5,716 bases of DNA from an uncultured Clostridia bacterium (GCA_934162925.1 CAKPJR010000068.1:1-5716); one strand, 5' to 3'; counted from the first letter of the stretch, positions 1 to 5,332 are shown. The notes: a model not told the origin generated them from the sequence alone. Numbers and translations: made by a program.

Positions 1-76
1 CGGGGTGTAGCTCATTTGGTAGAGCGCGTGGTTTGGGACCATGAGGTAGCACGTTCGATTCGTGTCACCCCGACCA
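1..76 (+). tRNA. tRNA-Pro, anticodon UGG
   Basis: The full cloverleaf can be folded by eye. Acceptor arm 1-7 (CGGGGTG) pairs perfectly with 66-72 (CACCCCG). The D stem is GCTC/GAGC. Anticodon stem 27-31 (CGTGG) pairs with 39-43 (CCATG), with one G-U pair. The anticodon loop TTTGGGA puts TGG at 34-36, which reads proline codons, with a purine at 37. The T arm has the TTCGATT loop. Position 73 is A and CCA is encoded at 74-76, as is common in Bacillota. The gene begins at the first base of the window, so its promoter, or any tRNA genes before it, is not visible. A short inverted repeat (ACCTTTT/AAAAGGT, 76-90) follows the CCA end. Confidence 0.97.
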
Positions 77-100
77 CCTTTTAAAAAGGTAAAGTGCAGT

Positions 101-131
101 AATAGCAAGTCATTCAAGACTTGCTATTTTT
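101..131 (+). terminator. Rho-independent terminator of tRNA-Pro
   Basis: A perfect 10-bp stem, ATAGCAAGTC (102-111) with GACTTGCTAT (118-127), closes a 6-nt loop. It extends by the pair A101-T128 and ends in a T run to 131. It lies 25 bases after the tRNA CCA end and no gene follows on this strand, so it most likely ends the tRNA transcript. Confidence 0.85.
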
Positions 132-149
132 ATATGTTATTCAAAAAAG

Positions 150-182
150 TGGCAAAAAGTCGACGGATTTTAATTTGTGCCA
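150..182. repeat. Degenerate REP-like unit, inverted next to an intact one
   Basis: The segment begins TGGCAAAAAG and ends TTTGTGCCA, so its ends are complementary like those of the intact 27-bp repeat it overlaps by five bases. Its core contains GACGGATTTT, which resembles GACGGGGAATTTT, the reverse complement of the intact copy's core. I read it as a decayed copy in the opposite orientation, making 150-204 an inverted pair. The similarity is partial, so homology is inferred rather than shown. Confidence 0.4.
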
Positions 183-204
183 AAATTCCCCGTCCCCTTT
201 GGCA
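178..204 (+). repeat. REP-like palindromic repeat, copy 1
   Basis: This 27-bp unit starts TGCCAAAATTCCCCGTCC and ends CCTTTGGCA. The outer 7 bases at each end (TGCCAAA/TTTGGCA) can form a stem around a C-rich 13-nt loop. It matches the copies at 2938-2964 and 5333-5359 (reverse strand) at all positions except 19 and 20. The flanks (TGT before, TAAA after) also match the copy next to the transposase fragment. It sits between two convergent transcription units, the tRNA and the flotillin gene, which is a typical place for REP elements. Confidence 0.8.
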
Positions 205-229
205 TAAATAATTAAACAAAAATTATGAT

Positions 230-264
230 AAAAAAAAGAGGGTACCCATATTGATGGTACCCTC
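230..264 (-). terminator. Rho-independent terminator of the flotillin gene
   Basis: Read on the - strand, a 9-bp stem GAGGGTACC/GGTACCCTC (264-256 with 246-238) encloses a 9-nt loop and is followed by eight Ts (237-230). It lies about 60 bases past the flotillin stop codon, so it should end that transcript. The 57 bases between stop and stem show no other feature. Confidence 0.88.
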
Positions 265-321
265 CCAAAAGAATGTAGTGGATTAGTAACTAACTTAAGA
301 GTTTATACTGTGAATTTAGTT

Positions 322-2040
322 TTAATTTTTTTCAGATACGGATGTTTCTTCTGAAGATTTTTCCAAAGCGCCAAGGCCACTCAAAGTTGCATCAGACAAT
401 CCCTTGATTTCGTCAGTCATTGACTGTCCGTTAAGAGCCTGATTTTCAACATTGAGCACTTTCATGATTCCAGGAATGGACATGATAGTGTCAATAAGAA
501 CATTACCAGTTCCTCCGTTACCATTAAGGCTAGGAAGATTTCCGCCACCAATATTGACGAACTCAGCATTCTGACCGATATCGGCCATAATTTCTGCCGT
601 GCTGGTGGCAATCTTAATCTGCGCATCAGTCTGAATTTTCAACTTTTCAATTTCAAAGTTGACCTTCTCATTAGCAGCTCGCGCTTCAGCAAGTGCGCGT
701 TCACCTTCTGCTTCAGCAAGCTTTTTAGCTTTGATACCTTCTGCTTCAGCCAGCTGCTGAGCTTTCGTACCTTCTGCTTCAGCCAGAAGTTTGGCCTTAT
801 GACCTTCTGCTTCAGCTACCTGCTTGGCCTTAACAACATCTGCCGCAGCAGTACCTTCTGCACGAGTTTTGGCCGCAGCAGCTTCTGCTTCCAATTTCAC
901 TGCATTTGCATCCTTTTCAGCAACAGCAACACGTGCTGTTGCCTCTGTTTTCTGAACGTCTGCATTACCTTCTGCCTCCTTGCGCTTAGCATTAGCCTTA
1001 CGCTCAGCTACCTGAATTTCATTATCAGCCTCAATAGACTTAACATTAGCCTCAGCTTCTGCATTAATGAGCATAGTAGCCTTTTCAGATTCTGCACGAG
1101 TAATCTTAACTTCTCTTTCCTTCTGTGCTGCGAGATTCATTTGCTCCTGCTTCATAATCTCCACAGCACCACGCTGTTCTTCAACTTCTTTCTGTCTTAC
1201 AGTTGCCTGAAGTTCCTTTGCAACTTCAGCATTAGCTTGAGCAGTGTCTGTCTCAATACGGAACTGAGCAATTTTCATGTCAGTTTCCTTTCTTTTTTCC
1301 TTTTCAGCTTGTTCAGCATCCATTCGAGCAATTTCAGCCTCACGTTTTGCTTCTGCTTCAGCTTTTTCTGCTGAAAGACTTTCCAAAGCCTTACGTTCAC
1401 GAGTGATACGATCAGTCTCAGCAGCCTTGATATCAGCAGCTTTCTGCTTCTCGGATTTATCGAGAAATGCAATGTTATCAAAATAACCATTGCGATCGGT
1501 AATATCCTGAATATTAAGCGAAACGAGCTCAAGTCCCATCTTGTTCATCTCATCCTCAACAGACTCCTGAACATTTTTCTTAAATACTTCTTTGTCAGCA
1601 AGAACTTCCTCAGGTGTCATACTTGCAACAACGTCGCGAACAGCACCCATAAGAGTAAGTCGAACATCGTCGATAATACCATTCTTACCTCTTTCTTTGA
1701 ATGAGATAATGGCAGTTTCAAGCTGAGCCTGGTCTCTCCTGTCAGGACGAATCTGAGCTGTCCAGTCAACAATAATCGGAACTGCTGTTTTTGTCATAAT
1801 CTCATCTTCATCGGCAGGTACTGTAAGCATACAGAGATCGAAAAAATCCGCTTTCCGAATAATCGGAATCACGAAAGCACCACCAGAAATAATAACCTTA
1901 GGTTTCTTACCACCAGTAATGATAAGAGCTTTGTCAACGTCTGCAATGCGATACATGGACTTTGCAAGCAAAATAACTGCAACCAATACGACAAGTGCAA
2001 TCACTATAGGAATAATAATAGATAAAATCGTCTGCATCAT
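322..2040 (-). CDS. Flotillin / SPFH (band 7) membrane scaffold protein, FloT/YqiK-like
   Basis: The protein has 572 residues. It starts with a hydrophobic membrane segment (about 4-26), followed by an SPFH domain (about 28-215) that opens with ADVDKALIITGGKKPK and the glycine-rich GGAFVIPI. A very long Ala/Glu/Lys-rich coiled coil runs from about 200 to 485, then a Gly/Asn-rich linker (498-513) and a tail. This order matches Bacillus subtilis FloT (YuaG). Family members form oligomers that organise membrane microdomains and affect secretion, signalling and fluidity; any specific role here is inference. Residues 408-451 are four 11-residue repeats of the type LAEAEGxKAKx. I place the start at the ATG at 2040, 12 bases after AAAGGGAG and about 80 bases after a good promoter; the next codon (2037) is also ATG. 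The frame stays open up to 2295, but that extension contains the promoter and a repeat hairpin. GC was 45% in a sampled 60-base stretch, against 27% in one from 3601-3660. No NfeD partner gene is visible. Confidence 0.93.
   Translation of the reverse strand: MMQTILSIIIPIVIALVVLVAVILLAKSMYRIADVDKALIITGGKKPKVIISGGAFVIPIIRKADFFDLCMLTVPADEDEIMTKTAVPIIVDWTAQIRPDRRDQAQLETAIISFKERGKNGIIDDVRLTLMGAVRDVVASMTPEEVLADKEVFKKNVQESVEDEMNKMGLELVSLNIQDITDRNGYFDNIAFLDKSEKQKAADIKAAETDRITRERKALESLSAEKAEAEAKREAEIARMDAEQAEKEKRKETDMKIAQFRIETDTAQANAEVAKELQATVRQKEVEEQRGAVEIMKQEQMNLAAQKEREVKITRAESEKATMLINAEAEANVKSIEADNEIQVAERKANAKRKEAEGNADVQKTEATARVAVAEKDANAVKLEAEAAAAKTRAEGTAAADVVKAKQVAEAEGHKAKLLAEAEGTKAQQLAEAEGIKAKKLAEAEGERALAEARAANEKVNFEIEKLKIQTDAQIKIATSTAEIMADIGQNAEFVNIGGGNLPSLNGNGGTGNVLIDTIMSIPGIMKVLNVENQALNGQSMTDEIKGLSDATLSGLGALEKSSEETSVSEKN
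688..819 (-). repeat. Four tandem 33-bp coding repeats in the flotillin coiled coil
   Basis: The 15-mer ACCTTCTGCTTCAGC (+ strand) recurs at 703, 736, 769 and 802, exactly 33 bases apart. Each unit encodes 11 residues: V/L-AEAEG, then H/T/I-KA, then variable positions, with a diverged fourth unit, LAEAEGERALA. Eleven-residue periodicity fits a hendecad coiled coil. The preserved DNA identity points to fairly recent duplication, so the copy number may vary between strains. Confidence 0.85.
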
Positions 2041-2124
2041 AATAATAAGCATCTCCCTTTGATTTAAATCAATATTTTCCACCACATTATTCTTTTGCTG
2101 TACAGAATAAAACTCTACTTTCAG

Positions 2125-2153
2125 ATTATACCATATTTCTTGGCTTATGTAAA
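2125..2153 (-). promoter_or_regulatory. Sigma-A promoter of the flotillin gene
   Basis: On the - strand, TTTACA (2153-2148) and TATAAT (2130-2125) are separated by exactly 17 bases, one mismatch from consensus. Transcription should start near 2118, leaving a leader of about 77 bases before the ATG at 2040. Because the promoter lies inside the open upstream extension, it argues for the shorter protein. Confidence 0.82.
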
Positions 2154-2168
2154 CTTTTTTCAAAACTA

Positions 2169-2212
2169 TTTTATGCCAAGAGGGACAGCTTGTCGTCCCT
2201 CTTGGCATAAAA
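2169..2212. repeat. Large palindrome made of two inverted REP-like arms
   Basis: Positions 2169-2186 pair perfectly with 2195-2212, an 18-bp stem with an 8-nt loop (AGCTTGTC). The arms read ATGCCAAGAGGGAC and its complement, and resemble the GTCCC(T/C)TTTGGCAT end of the 27-bp repeats. It therefore looks like two half-units joined head to head. It has no T run on either strand, so it is a poor intrinsic terminator. It lies between the phosphoribosyltransferase stop and the flotillin promoter and could protect the 3' end of the phosphoribosyltransferase mRNA. Confidence 0.8.
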
Positions 2213-2277
2213 ACGAGAGCAACCACTCCTTCGTTTACTTCATCATTCAATTTATTTATTAATTTTTCAGTTATCAT
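2213..2277 (-). pseudogene. Possible remnant of a small gene coupled to the phosphoribosyltransferase
   Basis: An ATG at 2277-2275 overlaps the TAA of the phosphoribosyltransferase gene (TAATG), an arrangement typical of translational coupling. The 21 or so codons that follow begin MITEKLINKLNDEV and continue NEGVVALVF, which looks protein-like. The frame then runs into the palindrome at 2169-2212. I read this as the start of a gene cut off by the repeat. No convincing Shine-Dalgarno sequence precedes the ATG and I do not recognise a family, so this is a weak call. Confidence 0.25.
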
Positions 2278-2705
2278 TAATACTTTATTTCCCATGGAAA
2301 TTCTGGTATGTTTCCTATATTAAAATAATAATCTGGTAGATTTCCATTAAAAGATGGGATTACCCATAATGCCATAGTTTTTACATTAGCACCTCTTTTA
2401 GCTAATTCAGACTTTGCTCCAAATAGGTTTCTCCCAGTTTCAATAGAATCTTCAACTATTAAAACATTCTTATTTTCATAATTTAATTTATTTGCAATAA
2501 AAGTCTTTACTCCATCAGGTGATTTTTCTTGTGCTAATGATATTGATTTTTTTACATTTAAGCGCTGTGCGAGTAAGGCCGCAACAATCCATCCGCCCTT
2601 AGGAATAGGTGCAATATATTCTATATTAAAATTGCTTGAATTTATTTTGTTTGCGATATCCTCTATTATTTTATCAATTAAATCCCATGTAATTTTTTCT
2701 TCCAT
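2277..2705 (-). CDS. Type I phosphoribosyltransferase family protein (purine-type, XGPRT-like)
   Basis: This 142-residue soluble protein carries the PRPP-binding signature VLIVEDSIETGRNL at residues 81-94, with the acidic pair E85-D86 and T90-G91 of the loop that holds the PRPP phosphate. PKGGW at 35-39 fits the pyrophosphate loop. The C-terminus, with PDYYFNIGNIPEFPWE (124-139), recalls xanthine-guanine type enzymes, which join a purine base to PRPP to make a nucleotide. The exact base cannot be read from the sequence, and the protein is slightly short for that family. The ATG at 2705 is supported by GAGGAG at 2716-2711 with a 5-base spacer. The stop overlaps a possible downstream ATG. The gene probably stands alone; the flotillin gene 237 bases downstream has its own promoter. 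Confidence 0.88.
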   Translation of the reverse strand: MEEKITWDLIDKIIEDIANKINSSNFNIEYIAPIPKGGWIVAALLAQRLNVKKSISLAQEKSPDGVKTFIANKLNYENKNVLIVEDSIETGRNLFGAKSELAKRGANVKTMALWVIPSFNGNLPDYYFNIGNIPEFPWEIKY

Positions 2706-2753
2706 AAAAACTCCTCAGATCTGTTTTTGTACTCAACTTTTACTGTATATCAT

Positions 2754-2759
2754 ATTATA
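2754..2759 (-). promoter_or_regulatory. Candidate -10 element for the phosphoribosyltransferase gene
   Basis: TATAAT lies on the - strand about 49 bases before the start codon, in AT-rich DNA, but no recognisable -35 box sits 16-18 bases upstream. The rest of 2706-2875 holds a weak hairpin (TAATCAAAA/TTTTGATTA, 2838-2868) and a possible decayed repeat fragment near 2797-2820. I see no gene there. Confidence 0.28.
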
Positions 2760-2875
2760 ATTTGTTTAATTATTAATACATCCTTTACACATTCGCGCCA
2801 TGCTTCGATTTTGTGCCATTTTAAATCTATCTTCTAGTAATCAAAATAAATTGTTGTTTTTTTGATTATTATATA

Positions 2876-2915
2876 AAAATATAGAACAACTTTCAATAAA
2901 ATTGCTCTATATTTT
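2876..2915 (-). terminator. AT-rich terminator of the small membrane-protein gene
   Basis: On the - strand, AAAATATAGA plus GCAA pairs with TTGT plus TCTATATTTT, a 14-bp stem with one G-U pair and a 12-nt loop, ending in a run of Ts and TATATAA. It lies 50-90 bases beyond the stop at 2967, after the REP-like copy. The stem is weak because it is mostly A-T, but its length and position fit a terminator; it may work in both directions. Confidence 0.55.
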
Positions 2916-2937
2916 ACTAGTGTAGTTTTGCCAAAAG

Positions 2938-2964
2938 TGCCAAAATTCCCCGTCCTCTTTGGCA
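2938..2964 (+). repeat. REP-like palindromic repeat, copy 2
   Basis: This 27-bp copy begins TGCCAAAATTCCCCGTCC and ends TCTTTGGCA; it differs from copy 1 only by T for C at position 19. The ends form the same 7-bp TGCCAAA/TTTGGCA stem. A partial direct repeat TGCCAAAA (2929-2936) sits just before it. The copy ends two bases from the stop codon of the - strand gene 2967-3368, so it is transcribed in that gene's 3' untranslated region. Confidence 0.8.
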
Positions 2965-2966
2965 TC

Positions 2967-3368
2967 CTATTGCTTTGTTATTATATCAATTATATTGTAT
3001 TTTTTAACGTACGTTTTTTCTCTATTTAATCCAGCAATAGTAATAGCGTATGAATCTTTTTCAACTACTGGAATAAATATACAACATATAATAAAGCACG
3101 TTAATAATACTATCTTTATTGTTTTTTTCTTGGAAAAAATACAAAATAGTATATTTAAGATAATAACACAAATAATTAAAATAATATTATATATTAAAAG
3201 TATATTTTCGCTGTACATTCCTGCATCAGACATATATTTATCATGTACCGATTCACTACTTATTTTTACACCATATGGAATTCCCCTTGTAAACAACAAA
3301 ATAAAAATTAATCCCATAACGACTGTAGAAATAATTTGTATTTTTTTATTGCTAAATAACTTTTTCAT
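2967..3368 (-). CDS. Small membrane protein of unknown function (three predicted helices)
   Basis: The product has 133 residues. A basic N-terminus (MKKLFSNKK) is followed by a hydrophobic segment at about 11-27, a polar stretch (28-54), two more hydrophobic segments at about 55-78 and 83-102, and a charged tail with VEKDSYAITIAGLNREKTY. I recognise no family. The frame also allows a GTG at 3377, but GGGTGAT (3379-3373) lies six bases before the ATG at 3368 and overlaps that GTG, so I choose the ATG. A consensus promoter lies about 100 bases upstream. A REP-like repeat and an AT-rich terminator follow. Its low GC matches the neighbouring seven-helix gene, which is transcribed in the same direction, but a joint function is only a guess. 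Confidence 0.75.
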   Translation of the reverse strand: MKKLFSNKKIQIISTVVMGLIFILLFTRGIPYGVKISSESVHDKYMSDAGMYSENILLIYNIILIICVIILNILFCIFSKKKTIKIVLLTCFIICCIFIPVVEKDSYAITIAGLNREKTYVKKYNIIDIITKQ

Positions 3369-3469
3369 AGTTATCACCCATTTTTAAGATAATTGTGGAA
3401 TAAATCATAGTATATTAATATTATCTTTAATTTTAATTAAGATTTCTTACTTTTCTATGTCCTATCATT

Positions 3470-3498
3470 ATTATATTTTATAAAGAATTTAATGTCAA
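3470..3498 (-). promoter_or_regulatory. Consensus sigma-A promoter of the small membrane-protein gene
   Basis: TTGACA (3498-3493) and TATAAT (3475-3470) on the - strand match consensus exactly with a 17-base spacer. The start should be near 3463, giving a leader of about 95 bases. The leader contains an inverted repeat (AAGATAAT 3427-3420, ATTATCTT 3393-3386) shortly before the ribosome binding site. The promoter begins only 24 bases after the stop of the upstream gene 3522-4592, for which I see no terminator. Confidence 0.85.
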
Positions 3499-3521
3499 CT
3501 TTATTCGTTTTATTAGAGAAC

Positions 3522-4592
3522 CTATTTTGAATAGATATAGAAAAATGGTTTTAGATTTTGTAAATCATTTTTTGATAAAGATACACTTTTATCAAAAGTA
3601 ATAGCTATTGAACAATATGTATTGTTTTTAATATTTGTATAGATTGCCATTCCCCTGTATGATGTTTCTGGAATTATATAAAAGATTCTACCATTCACAC
3701 TAAAGTTTTCAGCATCACTATACATAGTAGATATTTGCGTAGTATCTAATTCCTGAGTCCATATATCTATTGATATATTATTATACAAATAATTACTCAT
3801 TGTACCATTATTAATTCTTTCTTGTATATTTTCACTAACACCGTAGCTAAATGTTTTTCTATTATTGTTATATTTTAAATTTTTTGTTGTAGATGATATA
3901 TTTGAAGATATTGAATCAATTTTTTGTAATTTCTTAACAACATTATTATATTTAACTTTAGGTAACCATGCTACTGATAATATAAATAAAGCTATAATTA
4001 AGAATACAGTTATAATTATTAAAATTATATTTCTAAAACTTTTAATTGATGTTCCTTTATTAAAATATAGTAAATATACCGCAATATATATATTAGTAAC
4101 TATTAATAAACAGTATTCTATAGTCACATTTTGAAACATCATCATAATATCTAATATTGCAGTTACTACTAATAATGTATATGCAATACCAATTTTTTCT
4201 TTTTCTTTCATATTAAAAAATAAAAGTATAGCTAACAAGATTTTTTGAATACTTGCTATTATCATTAATACTTTTTCTACCAATGTTAGATTATTTGTAA
4301 TAGTAACATATTCACCTACATATTTATAGGATATGATATTTATATATTCAATAATAGTTGCAATCACTGATACTATTGCTAATACTAAAAATATCTTTAT
4401 CCCTAAATTTTTTTTATTACGTATATTGCATATAACAAAAATAATAAATCCTATAAGATATAATCTAGTTCCTATACCTAGTATTAACCCCTCTGAATAT
4501 CTATCAAAGAAAAATATGAAACTACATAATAAATATATAATGGTAAAAACCAAAAAAATACTATTTACTATTCTTATTTTTCTGTCTTCCAC
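3522..4592 (-). CDS. Seven-helix membrane protein with a C-terminal outside domain, unknown function
   Basis: The product has 356 residues. Seven hydrophobic segments lie at about 9-29, 36-56, 64-86, 105-127, 133-153, 158-177 and 187-210. A polar domain of about 145 residues follows (211-356), rich in Asn, Ser and Tyr, with WTQELDTTQISTMY near 278-291 and SYRGMAIYTN near 311-320. After seven helices with a cytoplasmic N-terminus, the C-terminal domain should face outside; this is inferred from hydropathy. I recognise no family. I chose the GTG at 4592 because a full AAGGAGG (4607-4601) lies eight bases upstream; the longer frame from 4631 would place that site inside the coding sequence. It is divergent from the Xre regulator, which may control it. 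Confidence 0.78.
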   Translation of the reverse strand: MEDRKIRIVNSIFLVFTIIYLLCSFIFFFDRYSEGLILGIGTRLYLIGFIIFVICNIRNKKNLGIKIFLVLAIVSVIATIIEYINIISYKYVGEYVTITNNLTLVEKVLMIIASIQKILLAILLFFNMKEKEKIGIAYTLLVVTAILDIMMMFQNVTIEYCLLIVTNIYIAVYLLYFNKGTSIKSFRNIILIIITVFLIIALFILSVAWLPKVKYNNVVKKLQKIDSISSNISSTTKNLKYNNNRKTFSYGVSENIQERINNGTMSNYLYNNISIDIWTQELDTTQISTMYSDAENFSVNGRIFYIIPETSYRGMAIYTNIKNNTYCSIAITFDKSVSLSKNDLQNLKPFFYIYSK

Positions 4593-4600
4593 TATGTTCA

Positions 4601-4636
4601 CCTCCTTTTTAGTAAATTTTATAATCTGCAATTATA
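4601..4636 (-). promoter_or_regulatory. Start region of the seven-helix gene: consensus RBS and candidate -10
   Basis: AAGGAGGTGA (4607-4598) is an almost complete complement of the 16S 3' end and fixes the GTG start at 4592. Further upstream, TATAAT (4636-4631) is the best -10 candidate, placing the transcript start near 4624. A clear -35 box at 17 bases is missing; TTGTAA is present but only 14 bases away. The RBS is secure and the promoter is tentative. Confidence 0.5.
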
Positions 4637-4675
4637 ATATCATATATTTTTTACAATACTTTAAAAAAATGTTTT

Positions 4676-4728
4676 TTGGAAGTTTCCAAATAATCTTTCC
4701 AAATAGTTTGCTATACTTTCCTTGAAAG
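4676..4728. promoter_or_regulatory. Cluster of TTTCC/GGAAA half-sites, candidate operator
   Basis: TTGGAA-GT-TTCCAA (4676-4689) is a perfect inverted repeat. The right half recurs as TTTCCAAATA at 4683-4692 and 4696-4705, 13 bases apart. A further palindrome, CTTTC-CTT-GAAAG (4716-4728), overlaps the -10 box and is enclosed by CTATAC (4711-4716) and GTATAG (4733-4738). The cluster lies in the divergent spacer just before an Xre-type gene, the usual location for that regulator's own operators. Binding is inferred. Confidence 0.5.
4709..4717 (+). promoter_or_regulatory. Extended -10 promoter of the Xre-type gene
   Basis: TG-C-TATACT fits the extended -10 motif TGnTATAAT with one mismatch. No -35 box is found 16-18 bases upstream, which extended -10 promoters can tolerate. 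The start would be near 4724, leaving a leader of about 17 bases. The palindrome at 4716-4728 overlaps the start point, so a bound repressor would block initiation. Confidence 0.5.
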
Positions 4729-4740
4729 GTTGGTATAGAA

Positions 4741-5001
4741 GTGTTATTGCCAGAAGCTATTAAATTAAGAATAATTGAATTATTAGATGAAAATAAAATA
4801 TCTGCATATAAACTTTCTTACAAAGGTGGTATTTCTCCATCTAATATTAGTGATGTATTAAGAGGAAAAGTATCAGAGCCAACTGTTTCAACTATTTTAC
4901 ATATATGTGAAGGAGCAAATATAACTTTAAAAGACTTCTTCGATTCAAAAATATTTGATGAAGTAAAAGCAGTAGAAAGAGATAGAAAATTAAAAAAATA
5001 A
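4741..5001 (+). CDS. Xre-family helix-turn-helix transcriptional regulator
   Basis: This 86-residue protein is almost entirely one HTH_3 (Cro/C1-type) domain, residues 7-66. Helix 2 is at SAYKLSYKGG (21-30), the recognition helix at ISPSNISDVLRG (31-42), and the typical sequence PTVSTILHICEGANITLKDFF follows at 47-67. A short charged tail (VERDRKLKK) completes it. Such stand-alone proteins usually bind palindromic operators as dimers, and repeated half-sites lie directly upstream. The start is GTG at 4741; AAAGG at 4725-4729 is a weak, somewhat distant ribosome binding site, and a TTG at 4747 is a possible alternative. It is transcribed away from the seven-helix membrane gene, its likely partner in regulation. 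No phage or conjugation genes are visible nearby. Confidence 0.88.
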   Translation: MLLPEAIKLRIIELLDENKISAYKLSYKGGISPSNISDVLRGKVSEPTVSTILHICEGANITLKDFFDSKIFDEVKAVERDRKLKK

Positions 5002-5002
5002 T

Positions 5003-5033
5003 AATAGTCTTCTAGTATAACTTGAAGACTATT
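5003..5033 (+). terminator. Hairpin after the Xre-type gene, probable terminator
   Basis: AATAGTCTTC (5003-5012) pairs perfectly with GAAGACTATT (5024-5033) around an 11-nt loop, starting one base after the stop codon. Only a broken T run follows (CTAAAATTATTTTAG), so termination may be incomplete. Confidence 0.6.
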
Positions 5034-5080
5034 CTAAAATTATTTTAGTTCAAAATTTTTATAATTTTTTTGCAAAAATA

Positions 5081-5109
5081 TGTACTTTTTCTTAAATTTA
5101 GTGTATAAT
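5081..5109 (+). promoter_or_regulatory. Candidate promoter of the structured RNA
   Basis: A perfect TATAAT (5104-5109) has TGTACT (5081-5086) exactly 17 bases upstream, which matches the -35 consensus at only three positions. Initiation would be near 5116. It lies 70 bases past the hairpin that ends the Xre gene, and no open reading frame of note follows on this strand. Confidence 0.5.
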
Positions 5110-5116
5110 TAAATAA

Positions 5117-5226
5117 ATTAAGGAATAATATTTATTGTAGATATTATTCTACTTTGGTCTCAAAAGGACCAAACCCGTGTAGACGCTGAGCGTCGCAAAA
5201 AGTCATTCGAAAGAATGGCTTTTTTA
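5117..5226 (+). ncRNA. Unrecognised structured small RNA of about 110 nt
   Basis: Four successive hairpins are visible. They are GAATAATAT/ATATTATTC (5123-5131 with 5141-5149), TTTGGTC/GACCAAA (5153-5159 with 5167-5173), GACGC-TGA-GCGTC (5182-5194), and a terminator stem at 5201-5220 with a GAAA loop and a T run. CTAC (5149-5152) and GTAG (5179-5182) could close the second hairpin into a longer arm, in competition with the GACGC stem. The segment 5150-5220 is richer in G and C than its surroundings, which suggests RNA constraint. It has its own -10 box and no gene behind it on the same strand, so it looks like a trans-acting RNA rather than a riboswitch. I do not match it to T-box, 6S, SRP or any riboswitch I know. 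The 5' end is approximate. Confidence 0.6.
5201..5226 (+). terminator. Terminator of the small RNA, probably bidirectional
   Basis: AGTCATTC (5201-5208) pairs with GAATGGCT (5213-5220), with one G-U pair, around a stable GAAA tetraloop, and Ts follow at 5220-5225. Five As at 5197-5201 precede the stem, so the reverse strand also ends in a T run and the hairpin could stop the transposase transcript arriving from the other side. Confidence 0.85.
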
Positions 5227-5332
5227 TTTATATAGTCTTTTGGGTTTTAACTGTCTTATTATTCCTAAAATATCTTTTACACTAAAAAAGTATTGTTCAG
5301 CTTTTGTAATGGGCATATTATTGTTATGTTTA

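Noticed and set aside
1..131. tRNA-Pro as an integration (att) site of a mobile element
   Set aside because: No direct repeat of the tRNA 3' end is seen elsewhere in the window and no integrase is present.
799..1374. 191-codon + strand frame inside the flotillin gene
   Set aside because: A mirror of the Ala/Glu/Lys-rich coiled coil, giving Cys/Ser/Phe-rich sequence with no domain.
2041..2295. N-terminal extension of flotillin to the ATG at 2295
   Set aside because: It would start the protein inside the phosphoribosyltransferase gene and place a near-consensus promoter and the repeat palindrome within coding sequence; the membrane segment expected at the flotillin N-terminus begins only at the ATG at 2040.
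2797..2820. GCGCCATGCTTCG followed by ATTTTGTGCCA as another REP-like copy
   Set aside because: Only the CGATTTTGTGCCA end resembles the decayed unit at 150-182; the match is too short to support.
3386..3427. Inverted repeat AAGATAAT/ATTATCTT in the leader of the small membrane gene as a thermosensor or riboswitch
   Set aside because: Only an 8-bp A-T-rich stem with a 26-nt loop; chance is likely in such AT-rich DNA.
5117..5226. The structured RNA as a riboswitch or T-box leader
   Set aside because: No gene follows on the same strand, and no T-box sequence or other motif I know is visible.
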